Of a DNA stretch of 64,000 nt, positions 9,345 to 21,742 are shown piece after piece. The notes beneath the pieces are model-generated. The model made no database searches. It was not told where the DNA came from and saw only the letters and a program-made list of their open reading frames with translations. Source of the DNA: Artocarpus heterophyllus (taxonomy: Eukaryota; Streptophyta; Magnoliopsida; Rosales; Moraceae); the NCBI GenBank assembly GCA_025403435.1, contig CM046340.1, positions 26,978,210 through 27,042,209 of the forward strand. Reading direction: 5' to 3'. Both the position numbers and the translations under genes were made by a program. The number at the start of each line of letters is the position of its first letter. Position 1 is the first letter of the stretch.

Positions 9345-12300
9345 GACTGTGCACCGACGGAGGATCTTGACAGATTTATGCAGTGCACCTATGAGTCTCC
9401 ATTGCCAATTTCCGTTGGACGATGTAACACTCTTATGTGGGGTTAGCAGTATTGAATAAATAAAAATAAATTCAAATACAATAAAACATTGCCCATGGGC
9501 CTTTGGAACTAAACAGAAAATAAAAATAAACTATAAATACAAACCACAGTTTTAGTGTAGCATCAAATATTAAAATACTGTCACCATCATCATAGTACAA
9601 TTTTCCAAATAACTTAACACAGCCACAACAAAAGTAATACGAATCTTATATGGTCTAGACGAGATACAAATAAACAAAGTTCTTCCAACACATAATGAGT
9701 AATGTAGATGCTTATTCCTCGTCAGATGGGTTGCACTGAATTCCACCTGAGAGATGTAAATGTAATAGGAATGAGCATTGAAGTGCCCAATAAGGAAAAC
9801 CATTACTCACCTTAAGGTTTTATTCATTACTACATTAAATTTGCATGGTTAGTTAGTTTTCATCATTATTCAGATTATGAGATTTATTATGATTATATTC
9901 CGTGGATACCGTAGTTATTCATTACCAAGTTTCATACACATACATTTATATATATATATATATATATATTACAATTCATCATTATTCTTAGGTATCCACA
10001 TTCAATAAACTATCACTCAACTCATCGAGACCCAAATGGATGTGCTTGATCACCCTCCAAACATTCCAAGAGTGTTCCGGTGAGGGGACATCAAGTCTTG
10101 AGTCCTCACTAAGCCGATTCTTGAATAGTGCTTTTTAGGACCTTCAACCCAAGGGAGCGTCATCATCTCCCCCTATTTTACCTTTTAGGGTATTCGTGCC
10201 TAAGGACGTAACCGTCGCCTTCTTTATGTCTCACCATTTCTCTCTAAACAACCTTTGTTTATAAAGTTAGTTTCCTAACCATACTTTTCAATTTACAACA
10301 ATATGTGTCAAATCATTATGTTTCTCGCTGTACAATACAGGACGAGTTTCACATCATCAGATTATAGATATAACCATATATATTCAAAATATCATATACA
10401 TATCTTGTAACATAAAACAACCAAATTTTAATTTACCAAAACCTCACAAAAGATGAGTAATAGAATCCCTACCTTTCATGCTTATCAACAATTTTTTAAT
10501 CTCAGAATTAATTAACGTTAGCTCCACACACCCTTAATCCTAAGGCGTGCATAAAGACAATTAAAACTAAAGCACAACATATAACCACATCCATAAATGA
10601 ATTATGTGTAAATTCATCTTACTAGTGTGCCATTAAAGTTTTTATGCAATCCTTTTTAAATACCAAACTAAACAATTTTTGTCTTAAACACAATATAAAA
10701 TACATACAAGTAATCTATATGTTTTAGTCTCTAATAAGATTCATAAATCACTTAGGATAGTGTTGAAAAGGTTGCAAGACATTAAGGGATTAGAAGGTAA
10801 GCAAAGTTGGGCTCTTGGTTCAGGTTAGCAGTTGGTATACCATGGCAAATTGGCTGTATACTTTTGTAAAAAGGCAAGTTTACTATCTACAATTAGCACA
10901 TGGGTTAACAGGTGGTTTACTTATGGTAGACGGGTGGTATACTACCATTGGCAGGTTTACTAGTTTCCAATCTGAAAATTAAAAAAATTCATAGAAAATA
11001 AAATATAACTCCGATTTAGGCTCATGATAGCTCATTGGAAAGCTTAGGATGTATAATTTTTAAATATGTAAACTAATTTATAAAATTCATTTTCATTTAT
11101 CCTAGAATTTCAAGAAAGAGCCACTGCCCATAGACGTATTACAAAGTTCATGGAATGTCAGGTTTTTCTTTAACTCAATGCATATTATCCTTGTTCAAAA
11201 TCTCAAAACCATTTCAAAATATACAACATGCATTATATAATCACAATAAACATATTCTCATGAGTTTTATACTAAAATCATCATCAAACCATATCTCTAG
11301 CATTTCTTGCTAATAATGATGAAAACATGCATAAGTTTGCTCTTTAAGCTCAAAACATTAAAACATCAATCTTAAAGTTATGGAAACTAGTTTTAAACAT
11401 TCCCAGCATGTTTGTAATATTGTTATCAAACCGAAATAAAGGTTGGTTGTCGGTTTCAACTCAAGACTCAAGTTTTTGTTCATAAATGCTCAAATATGCA
11501 TGTTAATATAACTAGAAATTTGCATGAATTTTGAACACAAAAATTATGCATTAAACATGGAGAAAACACATACTAAAACCAAGTTTGAATTAAAGAAAAC
11601 CTATCTCAAAACTCCTTTGACAAGCACCAAAGTTCGGGTTAAAAATCAAGCTTGAATTGACGCTAAAACGGCTTCAAATATGGTTAGGAATTATAGCTGT
11701 CTTGGCTGCAAAGAAAACTTCTTGCTCTCTGTCTTTAGTCAGAAATTGAAGTGAGAAAGGGAGAGAGTGAGAAACTAGAGAAGAAGGTGGTGATGGCTGA
11801 ATAAAAAGGTATCAAAATAATTGAGAGGAAAGGGGAAGACAAGGTTGGTTCACGAGGAAAGTTGTAAGAAGAAAACAAAGGAGCATTAAAAAAAATATCA
11901 TTATGTCTCCCATAAAGACTTTTAGCAAGCAATGCCAAAATAATTGAAGGGATAATTGGAGTGAGTTACAGAAGAAGATGAGGAAAGAATTAAAAGGTGG
12001 TTGAGAAAATATCTCCATGTCTTCTATTAATTGAGGTGAATTAATTTTATGTCTCTTTCAGAGACTTTAGCAAGAACATGCCAAAGCGGCATTTTTGTAA
12101 ATAATTAAAACAACAAAGACAAACTTGGTAATTTTTAAAGGCAACAAAATTTTAAATTATTGTGTTTATATACATTAAATTTTACAAAAATCATACCCGT
12201 TAAAATAACGAGTGTTACAGATGATCTCGATGCCTTGGTCTTGATCACCTGCAATGAGGATTTGGTGAGTCTCATTGAGAAGTACAATTGGATGACATCA

Positions 12301-12399
12301 CCTCTGTCAACCTTGAAGATTAGGGTCTTATCTCTCCCACCTTCATTGATTAGAAAACTCTTTCCTCTTTCTTCCTTGGCCTCCTTGAGCTCCTCCTAG
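9345..12399 (+). pseudogene. PB1 (octicosapeptide/Phox/Bem1p) domain gene fragment, split by a solo LTR
   Basis: Removing the solo LTR (9423-12219) and one target-site copy joins 9345-9422 to 12220-12399 in one frame. That frame reads LHCQFPLDDLDALV then LITCNEDLVSLIEKYNW, followed by SPLSTLKIRVLSLPPS. The acidic DxDxD-like stretch (DDLDALV...CNEDL) and the downstream LKIR strand are the second half of a plant PB1 domain, a protein-protein interaction module. The upstream half is weak (possibly RRILTDLCSAPMS). Only a fragment is present, it ends at a TAG at 12397-12399, and it lies between transposon TIRs. I therefore read it as a captured gene fragment rather than a live gene. Confidence 0.6.
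9423..12219. mobile_element. Solo LTR, probably Ty3/gypsy (2797 bp)
   Basis: It starts TGTAACACTC and ends GAGTGTTACA, a 10 bp terminal inverted repeat with TG...CA ends. It is flanked by GACGA (9418-9422) and GATGA (12220-12224), a 5 bp target duplication with one mismatch. No gag or pol is inside, so one recombined LTR is the simplest reading. TGTAACACYC ends and this length are familiar from Del/Tekay-type gypsy LTRs. Orientation is not resolved. It includes an (AT)n run near 9949-9969. Removing it restores an uninterrupted PB1 reading frame, which supports the exact boundaries. Confidence 0.7.
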
Positions 12400-12774
12400 C
12401 ATCATTTCGATCTCAACTTTGAGATCTTGGGTGTCAATGGCAGCTCATGATCATCACCGATGCCTTCGCCAAATTGCGCCATAGATGGTGAACCAAAATT
12501 CACAATTGTCATAGTCACCAGTGAAGCGAAGAGACAGAGAGAGGAGAAGAAAGGCACATGAGAGGTGAGACATAAGATATTCGATCGGTTGAAGAAAGTT
12601 GTTTTAAAAACATTTTGAAAATAAAGATTTTTTGTTTTAAAAAAATTTTAAAAATTTTAATTATAGTTTAAAAAACAAAAAGGGGGAATGATATCATCGA
12701 ACATACTTTCGCATTTTGTTTTCCTTTTTTGTTTTAAAAAACAAAAAAATTGTTTAAAAAAATAATACCAAACA

Positions 12775-13549
12775 AAAGCTTAGTTATTTTATTTTCTTTT
12801 TGAATTAAAGTATTCGACTCATCGTTCTAAAAATAGTATTCAATTCATCAACGTGGGCTAATTTTGTATTTTTTTTTTCCAAAAAAGAATTTGTGCATAT
12901 GCCTTTTGTACCAAAATAGAAAAGTTAGGCCAAGTCAAACAAAAAAAGAAAAGAAAAGCAAATCATCACTTAATTAAAAAGTTGAGACTTTCTAGGTTAT
13001 TAATCTCATAAAAATAAAAAATAAAAAATAAAAAATAAAAAGAAACTAAAATTCGAGAGAAATAGGGTATATTTTGTTCAACTTTTGACAAGGCATTCTG
13101 TGCTTGAGAGATAGTTTAAACTATCAATTTGAGTTTAAAAACTATAACATATAAAAAGTTTATACTGTAATTTTTTATTATAACAAGTGAGAATTTTACA
13201 CTGTTTACATTTTAAATTAACTTAGAGGTGTTTAAAGAAATAGTAAAAACTATTAGTTAAAATCACTTTATTATGACATATAAAAGCTTTATTATGTAGT
13301 AATTTTTTTTTATTATTAAAGTATTTAAAAACTTTATATTCTTTAAAACTGAAAATAACAATAGGAGTCACTTTTTCCAAAGACACCGTACATTCCAAAG
13401 ACCCATAAACCTCTTCTCCCTTGCTCCCGAGCAAAATCCACGCAGTCACGAGCCTCAGGTCACGCTGCATTTACTTAAAAGTTTCCCAAACCAAAAGGGT
13501 CCCTTTTCTTGCTTCTTCGTCACTCAGGTCTCTCCTTCTCTCTTCTTCA
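12775..13549 (+). promoter_or_regulatory. Upstream region and 5' UTR of the split-barrel protein gene
   Basis: AT-rich DNA lies between the TIR element and the start codon at 13550. It includes an (AAAAAT)n run at 13008-13042. From about 13380 the composition becomes pyrimidine-rich (CTCTTCTCCC, then CTTCTTCGTC and CTCCTTCTCTC at 13505-13547), typical of a plant 5' UTR with CT tracts. I see no convincing TATA box, so the transcription start is not placed. The nearby transposons leave under 800 bp of upstream DNA free of recognised inserts. Confidence 0.4.
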
Positions 13550-16500
13550 ATGGAAGCCCTTGCAAACTCTGTTTTCATTCCCAACTTCCCAGAGCAATAT
13601 TCAATTCTCAATAACCCAACTTCTTGCTTCAGAACATCAAATAAACGAATTGGGTCACTCAAAATCGGTGAAAACTTTTTTTTTAGACTTCGCGTACAAG
13701 CCGTCTCAAGCGAAGCTTCTGGGTCCGGTGAAGATGAGAAGCCTTTGAATAATGGTGAAGATGAGAAGCCTTTGACTAATGGGTTTGGACTAGTTTCCGA
13801 TTTTATCGTCTCTTTGTCTCACGTAAACACTTTTCTTTAACTCTGCTTATTTCTAATGAATTCATTGATTAGTACATAGACACTGTGAATTCCTGTTATT
13901 TCCTCTTTCAATTTCATTTACATATTTTTATGGCGAACTGAAAGCAAACTGAATTTTGAGTGTTAGTGTGAAGATATTTGTATTGGGATACCATTAGTAA
14001 GGACAATTTATGAATATGAAGACACTGTAATGTTTGATGTTAATTTGGTTTCGAATTGTACTTAAAAAATGTGTCTAACATGTGTACTTGGACTACTAAA
14101 AGCCATTTAAGATTGGTTGAAACCTAGTTTGCTATAATGTTATCTCTCACAAAATTTGAATTGTTACGATGTCTTAGTTCAAACTATTGGTTCGAACTAA
14201 CTTCTCAAACGCCCCATAAATGTTTAATTGCATGAGGTTGCAACGTCCTTTTTTTTTTGGTTTCAACTTTGTTTCTTACTTCTTTCCTATAGTCATCAAA
14301 TTGAAGAAGATAGTTTAAATTTATGGGATAAGATTAAGCATTGGCTTTCGTTGTGGGTATATCAAGATAAAGAGTTTGATAGTCCATCATTGTCAGATTT
14401 AGTTAGGTGATGGGCTTCTTTTTTATAATTTTGTGTTTCTGTTGAGGAAATCTCTTCCTCTTTTTTTGTACGTCTTTTTTTTTTTTTTCTTTTTTTCTTT
14501 TTGTTCATTTAATTAAAGTTCGTTTCTTGTTCCACAAAAAAAAAGTTACACTATAGTCATCAATATAAAACAAATTTCCAACTTTGAAGTGTCAGTCAGT
14601 GCTATTTGTCATTCAAAAAATGGTAGCGTGAAACCTTTAAATTTAATGAACAGCCCATAGTTTCTCAAGTTAACTTGGCTTATCAGAAAAGAAACTTCTG
14701 CAAAACAAGTGTTAGCGCAGCCTTCTAGTTTTTGGAGAAAGAGATGTATTTTTAAACCTCTCGAGTTGTCTTGCTAATTTATCCACACATCTCTTGGTAT
14801 GTACCTAGCTCCATCTAATCCATGTTGTTTTGTCCTGGAAAATCCGCTTAATTAGAAAAAGCCTTATCACAAACATACATTGGGAGATGCGGCTATTGCA
14901 GTATGAGTCTTGCTAATCCTTTTCTTGGACATTGTATGTTAGAAAATTTGGGATATGATGCTCGAATATCGTGAGTCATGGGAAATAAAAGAGCAGTATT
15001 GCAACCTAAAGTAATGTTTCTGACTGTTACGTCCTTTTGTCTGTTAGCTGCAATATTATTTAGTTATGTCATCTTTGTGAGTACTTGAAGTTCTTTCTAT
15101 TTGACGTTGGAGCATGATTGGAGTCCAGTCAAAGCTCTTTTTTATTTGATTAGCTATGCATCAACCCATGTGCTTGTGTGCCTTTTTGTGGTTGTGCATT
15201 TCCAAAGAATGGAGCATACCCAGTGCACGTATGTTTTGCACCAGGTGCAACTCCCCATTTTCTGAATTTCGTCTACCGTCTTAAGCTTCTTTTGATTGGA
15301 AACAAATCATTATTTGCCAACAATTAACATGATAGAAAATGTAGAGAACATGAAATCCTCAAAACATCAAAGAAAGACAAAAAACAGCCCAAGAACAATA
15401 GAGAACCCTAAGTAAACAAACTGACAAAAAAACTCACAAGTCACTTTATGTCTTTTTTTAATTATTGGAATGCAATAAGAAATAGAGTAGATTTGGCATG
15501 CAGTACTAAGGATTGCTTTATACTAGGCAGATTCATTTGCATATGCTGCTGCTACCAAAATAGTATAGTTGGGCTCTTGGACAGGAGTATTGGTGTCGTT
15601 TATGAAATATATTTTCATCATGTTTGGGCATATTATTCTTTTATAGTAAGCTAAAATGCTAGTAAGGGTGTTCTTATCCTGTATGACCTTATAGCCCTTC
15701 TATGTGTCCATTTGATGTAGTAAAGTATGTCCTTTTCCATGAAGTAGACAATGTCTGGGTGTATCAAATGGCTACTTCAGAGTTTTAATGGCCTGTCTTG
15801 TCTTCTGAAGGGTGATTTAAGTCAACGTGCAAGCAGTGAGAATACTTCTAATGTGCCACCGAAAATTAACATGCCTATTACATCGCAATGTGGCAGTGGA
15901 GCAGGTGGAACAAGAGCTGGGTTATTTCGAACACCCATTTCTGGGGGTGTTCAAAGTGCTACTTCAGCTCATGGTTTACCTCGTCCAGCCTTGGCCGTTC
16001 GTAACCTTATGGAGCAGGTACAAGCTGTCTGTCTCGCAAACTTATCAGGTTTTTTATTTTTATTTTTATTTTTATTTTTATTATTCTTCCTTCCTAGTTG
16101 TAGCATTTTGTGTTGAAGTTGGTCCTTTTGAGCTTATATTTTTCTATGTTTACTTTAATCTGAATGTGTCTTCTTCCAAATTTACGGCCAGGTTTGCTCA
16201 TTTATGCACCGTAATGTCTCGAATGCACCATCGACGTGAAGGCTATCCATTTGGTTCACTAGTAGATTTTGCACCTGATTCATCGGGGCGTAAGTCGCTG
16301 ACTTCTTGTCTACTATATTTCTAGTAACACATGTCTTGTACACTTTTCCTTGGCAATGTTGAAACATTTCATGTAATTTGTTTAGAGGATTCAATCCAGT
16401 TAATCTGTTTATTTCGCGTTCGTCATCATATTGCCAAAGAACTTGCCAAATCCTTCATATTGAATTGGAGTGTTGGACCAAGTTTCTCTTCCCTTGTTTG

Positions 16501-19500
16501 TATCTTGAACGTTGAATTGACAATTTATTGGGAGTTGATAGTTCTTTGCATGTTTGACTGTGCTGACTTATTTTTGTTTCATGATATTCTTATCTTATAT
16601 CCTATATTTTCTTTTTCACCATTGGCCATCCACACGCGGAATTTGTTAGCTGACCCAAGGTGCACGCTAGTCGTGCAGGTTAGTAATTTCTGCTTTTTCT
16701 TTCTGTTAATCTACTTTAGCTAAGTTGTTCCCCTATTATTGCCGACTAAATTTTCGCTAGCAGATTCCTGGATGGAGTGGATTGTCAAATGCAAGGGTGA
16801 CAATTTTTGGTGATGTCTATCCACTTCCAGAGCACCAACAGGTGAACTATTGTGGGACACTAGAAAGTTTCTATTTTTTTCGTTTTTTGCCATACTTCCT
16901 TTCTTTCATAGAAAATGCTTCACCATATGGCTAATTTTGTCTCTATGAAGGACTCTGAGTAACAATGGCATTTTCCCGTACATACATACATACATGCATA
17001 CATGTCTCTTTGGGAAATGCATATTATTTTTCTTCCATTTAAATAGCTTCATGAACTTAGCAGATAGCAATTATAGTAGCTAAATAGTTAATTTAACTTT
17101 ATTTTCAGGCTTTATTGTTTTCTTTGATGACTTTTTGTCAGTTTCAATCTTCCTTATATTGATTATGTATTTTTCTCAAACCAGAAATGTAGAATAAACA
17201 AATAGATAGAATTAGTTTTTGATTTCAAGACGAATAGTTGAATATGTGCTGAAATCTTAATGCTTTCCAAATCTCGCTAGAGACTAGAAACTGTTGTTTG
17301 TACCAGTATACCCATTGCATCTGGCTGTATTTCAGGAGTGGGCTCATAAGCAATACATAGCAAAGCATCAGCAGGGGCCGTCTCAACAGTGGGGGAATTT
17401 TTACTACTTTAGGATGCAGAACATAAGGTTTGTTGTTAATTTAAATGCCTGATGAACAAGTTCTATTAGTGGTTGCTTTGGTAATCCAAAAGCTATTGTT
17501 TGTATTAATTTTAGGGCGTATAGTTTCTTGATAACCTTAGAGAAGAAGTCATTCCAATTTAGTTGTAAATTATCTCTTGCTATGGATCATGTGTGTTTTA
17601 GATTTGCCTACGGAAATGACGGTATGCTTTTATTTTCTCTGAAGTTATACTTTCTTCTGGTTTAAAAGAAAGAATTAGAAAGGTTTTGTTGGTTTTTCAA
17701 CTGGTGGACCAAAGATAGATAACCGAAGCTGTGTTTAGAATCACATGTGCACTAGTCATGGGATTTCATCTAGAGCTCTGTCAACCTCTAGGAAATATCT
17801 ACAATTGTATGAGAAACCTGCAACAAAGAATCATAATGAACTAATTCTTAAAATAAAGTGATCATGCTCATGATCATGCTATGGATCATTTAAAATCTTT
17901 CTAATACCTATTGTACCCTTCATTGATTCACAGAGCTCATGATTATGTTATGAATTGTTTAAAATCTTTTTAATAGCTATTGTACCCTTCATTGACTCAC
18001 AGAGTTCTCCATGTGGTTGCTAATATTGCAACTTTCTCAGTTTCTACCATAAAAGATGACTCACAGAGTTCTTTACAACTTCCAGGGATTTCCCACGAAA
18101 TCCCGATTCCCTCAATAACAAACACCAAATATTATTGGCAGAAGGACAATGCAAAAATAAATGATCCACAGATTCATTGCTTGCTTTACACAAAATATAC
18201 AACCCCAGGGAAATTGAACGAAACAGTCTCCGCTATTTAGTTTAGTACTTGATAGGCCATGAGTCTTGGAAGCATGCTTCAAAGTATTCACTTTCTATTC
18301 TTGTTGTGGCTACCCTTTCTTGACCCTTTCGCCTCAGGGGCTCTCACCACTCTTGTTTGGATTTGTCGGTCTCATCGACATTCCTTGCCTTCTATCATGG
18401 CTTTGGGATATTTTTTTTTTTGTTCGGAATACGACCTCGCGGCGCCAAGACTTGAGTCAAGGCCAATCTTCCCAACAATTAAGCTTTATGCATCTTGTTT
18501 CATGCTCACGAACTTCGCTCACAACCAAGGCTCTCATACAAGCATCATGGTTGCATCCACATTTTGGGGCCTTGCGCCTCGAACACTCACCCACCAATAG
18601 GCCTATAGGTCTTCCCTTGATGCCTGCCACACGGCTGTTGGCCCAAGAGCATCCGCCTCTTGGTAGCACCTGTGACTTCTTGGCTCAAGACTAACCAACG
18701 TGTCTTTAGTTCGATCTGTCCTGATCATAGGCACAGCTCTTGTGCACCAAGGCCCTAAAGGTTCCCCAAGCCTGTAGGCCAAGTACCCAGGCCAGCATGC
18801 CTGAGACCCACAAGCATGTTGACCAAACAACTCTTATCGAACTCTGCAGTCGTACGCTAGGTCGCCTGCCCAACCCACGTTGTCCTCTTCGTGTCTCGCT
18901 GTCCATCGAGTCCCATGAGTGTGGTTGAACCTTAAACCAACTTATGTTGGGCTGCCTAGGTGCCTATGATGCACCATGGGGCCCTAGCTTGGCTTTGCCA
19001 TGTGCCCCGGGCAAGGGAATCCACACGCGGACCAAAAGCATATATGCTAGCCTCTTGGCCGTAAGGCCCGCACACTATCGGCCCCCGCTGATACTATCCA
19101 CAAGACATCTCGACTTGTGGAGACGCAAGGCATCTTTGTGGCCACCCATGATTGGCTCACTTAGCACATCACGTGTTGGGGAGGGTGGAAAGCCTTACAC
19201 CTAACAAATCCCCTTATCGAGACCTCTTTTCCATGCCCTAGGCATCCTGGAAGCAAGGCAGCATGGCCCCAAGAGCCGTCTCATGGGCATCTGGCGGGTG
19301 GTTGGAGCACCCCCAAAAGGGACTTATGAACTTTCTTTCTCCTGGCATGAGGAGGCATGGATTTCTTGAGACATACCCCAGCACCAAACCAAGTATCATT
19401 TCGAACCTTGAACTTTGATGGTCCAATAGTGCTTTTTTTTTTTCTCTCTTTTTAAAGAAGAATACCTTTTTATTGATAATTAATCAATTACAAGGAAGTA

Positions 19501-21709
19501 GGTGAGAAATGCTCAAAGACAAGAAAACAAAAGAAGAGAGGAAATGAAGCCAAAACAAAGCCATGCAGATAAATGTAAATTCTACTCTCAAAATCATCTA
19601 ACTAACAACTACATCCTTTCAATTTAAGATTATTAGGGAGAATATGATTTCCTTAAACACTTTATCAGTTGAAGCCCATGATGGGGCTAAGAACTTAGCC
19701 TTTTCAAAAAATATCTGAAATCCCAATCGTCTTTACTTCAAAAATCCTGGAATTTCTCTCCATCCATATTGTCCAAGGGATAATACCATGCTTGTCCATT
19801 TTCTCTACTATTAATGCCCTGGAAATACCCAGAGGAATCCAGCTTCCTTTTGTAGTTTCTTCCATAAAGCACTAAACACTTCACAATGTAACAACAGATG
19901 ACTAATTCACTTGCCATTCTTTCTGCAAAGCACGCACCAAGAAGGAGACAAAGCCCAACGTTCTGAACCATGTCACAGGTATTAATCTTTCCGTGAAAAG
20001 CCAGCCATGCAAATACTTTAACCCTATAGGGAACAAAAGATTTTTATATGAAACTAAAGGGTTCAAATAATGGAATTTTGATATTGTCCACAAGAGAGAT
20101 AAAAAAAAGTTTTGCAAGAAATATGTGAAGAATATCAGCAACAGTGCATTAGGGACAGCAGAAAGTTGGAATAACCTAGGAAAGGAAGACTCAAAGGCCA
20201 AATCCCCATACCACACATCTTTCCAAAACATGACCCAAACCGACCCTCCAAGAGACATTTTTAGCAAAGGTATGCAGCCCCTGAGATATAAATTTCCAAG
20301 GTTTCTAAACGATCCTTTACTCACCACATATGAATCCCATCCATTTGATTGTAAGCCGTGCTCAACAATTTTTTACACAAAGACTTGTTCCATGTTAAAT
20401 CTCCAACAATTGCCTGCCCAAGAGCACCACATTTCTCTTCTTCAAATTTCCTAAGCCCAACCCCCCTTTCTGCTTGCTCTTCATAACTGTGTCTGACACC
20501 ACTGAACTCTTAATTCTTCCCCTCTCTTGAACCATAAGAATTATGTCATCATTTTCTCCAAAATTTGTACCACAACCTGGTAATTTAAAGATGGACATGT
20601 AGTAAATGTGCTTGTGGAATCAAAGTCCCTCTCCTTCTCTAAAAAGAAAAGCTTTCTTCCACCCATTAAGTCTTTTCGAGACTTTTTCAATCACCAGCGT
20701 CTTTCAATGCCAACAGATTACCCCACAGAGGTAAACTCTAGTACTTTAGAAGCCCCTCCCTTCACTTCACAACCCATCTCCAGTACTATGTCTTCTACTA
20801 TTGCTTTGTCAAACGTTTATGCCTGCTATGGAACTTTTTGCCATATTGATTTTCAATCCGGAGCACTCCGTAAAGAACTTCAAATACATTTCGCATTCTT
20901 AATATTCCATGCCTGCCTCCAATGAGGTAGTGAAGTGAGATTGTCTTCTCTGTTGCAAACTCTGCTATATACCTGACTTCAGCCCTAATTTTGTTTTTTT
21001 TTTTTATTTTATTATTCTAAATCGAACCATGTTAATTTGCAGCTTGTCATTTTTCTTGTGGTACTAAAATAATTAGAGGAAGTCGATGCTTCTCTTTCAA
21101 TGGGATCTCATTTTGTTTACTCCTTGCTGGCAGTGACATATATTTCATTGGTGGATTTGGCACTGTTGCTTGGGTCGATGTCAACGAATATGAGGCCATT
21201 CAGCCTGATAAGATTGCTGTTGATGGAGGGGAGCAGAACCTGAAGGTGACTTATTTTGATTCTTGCCACCTTAGAATAAAAAATTAGGAAGTAAAGGAAA
21301 GACAATAGTTTAATCCTTATTGCTTCTGGTTAGATGTATGTATACCATTTTTTTTTGTTTTTTAATTCTAAACTGTTTATTATCTTCAATTTGACATGGA
21401 ACAAAAGACGAGTCTGCTTTTGTCAGACGATTTTTTCTTGCACTTGTTGATTTTGCATTTAACCTAATCAACCAATGCATTTGAGTTAATGAGATCTAGT
21501 ATTCGCATCCTTTTAGGAACTCAATGCAATCTTTTCAAAGCCTTTAAAAGAGTTGTTGTCCACTGAAACCGAGGTGGATGATGCTGCACTCATATCTATC
21601 GACAGCAGGGGAATCGATATTCGGGTCCGTCAAGGTGCACAGGTATCTCTTTTACATTAAAGTAGAAACTTGTATACATCTTTTTCTCCTTAAGTCCTTG
21701 CATTTTGAT

Positions 21710-21742
<33 letters not shown>

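Larger units (their letters stand above)
8730..12774. mobile_element. TIR-bounded non-autonomous DNA transposon (MULE/hAT-like) carrying a gene fragment
   Basis: The left end begins TGTTTGGTA (8730) and the right end finishes TACCAAACA (12774), a perfect 9 bp inverted repeat. For about 70 further bases both ends share an imperfect inverted pattern of AAAACAAAAAACAAAAT followed by a GATAACCAT/GATATCAT block. Inside are a degenerate 29 bp tandem repeat, a PB1-domain gene fragment and a later solo LTR insertion. Without the LTR it would be about 1.25 kb. I see no transposase. The flanking bases are homopolymeric A, so a target duplication cannot be read. Confidence 0.45.

Noticed and set aside
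11735..12018. Minus-strand ORFs with hydrophobic stretches
   Set aside because: They sit wholly inside the solo LTR, overlap each other in different frames and are Phe/Leu/Ser-rich from T-rich DNA.
18259..19204. Overlapping ORFs on both strands in a GC-rich block as a host gene
   Set aside because: Fewer stops are expected in GC-rich DNA. No domain is visible, and LTR-like ends and a polypurine tract suggest a retrotransposon fragment.
20608..20925. 105-codon plus-strand ORF
   Set aside because: It is the complement of the LINE ORF2 region, which reads KINMAKSS and related motifs on the minus strand.
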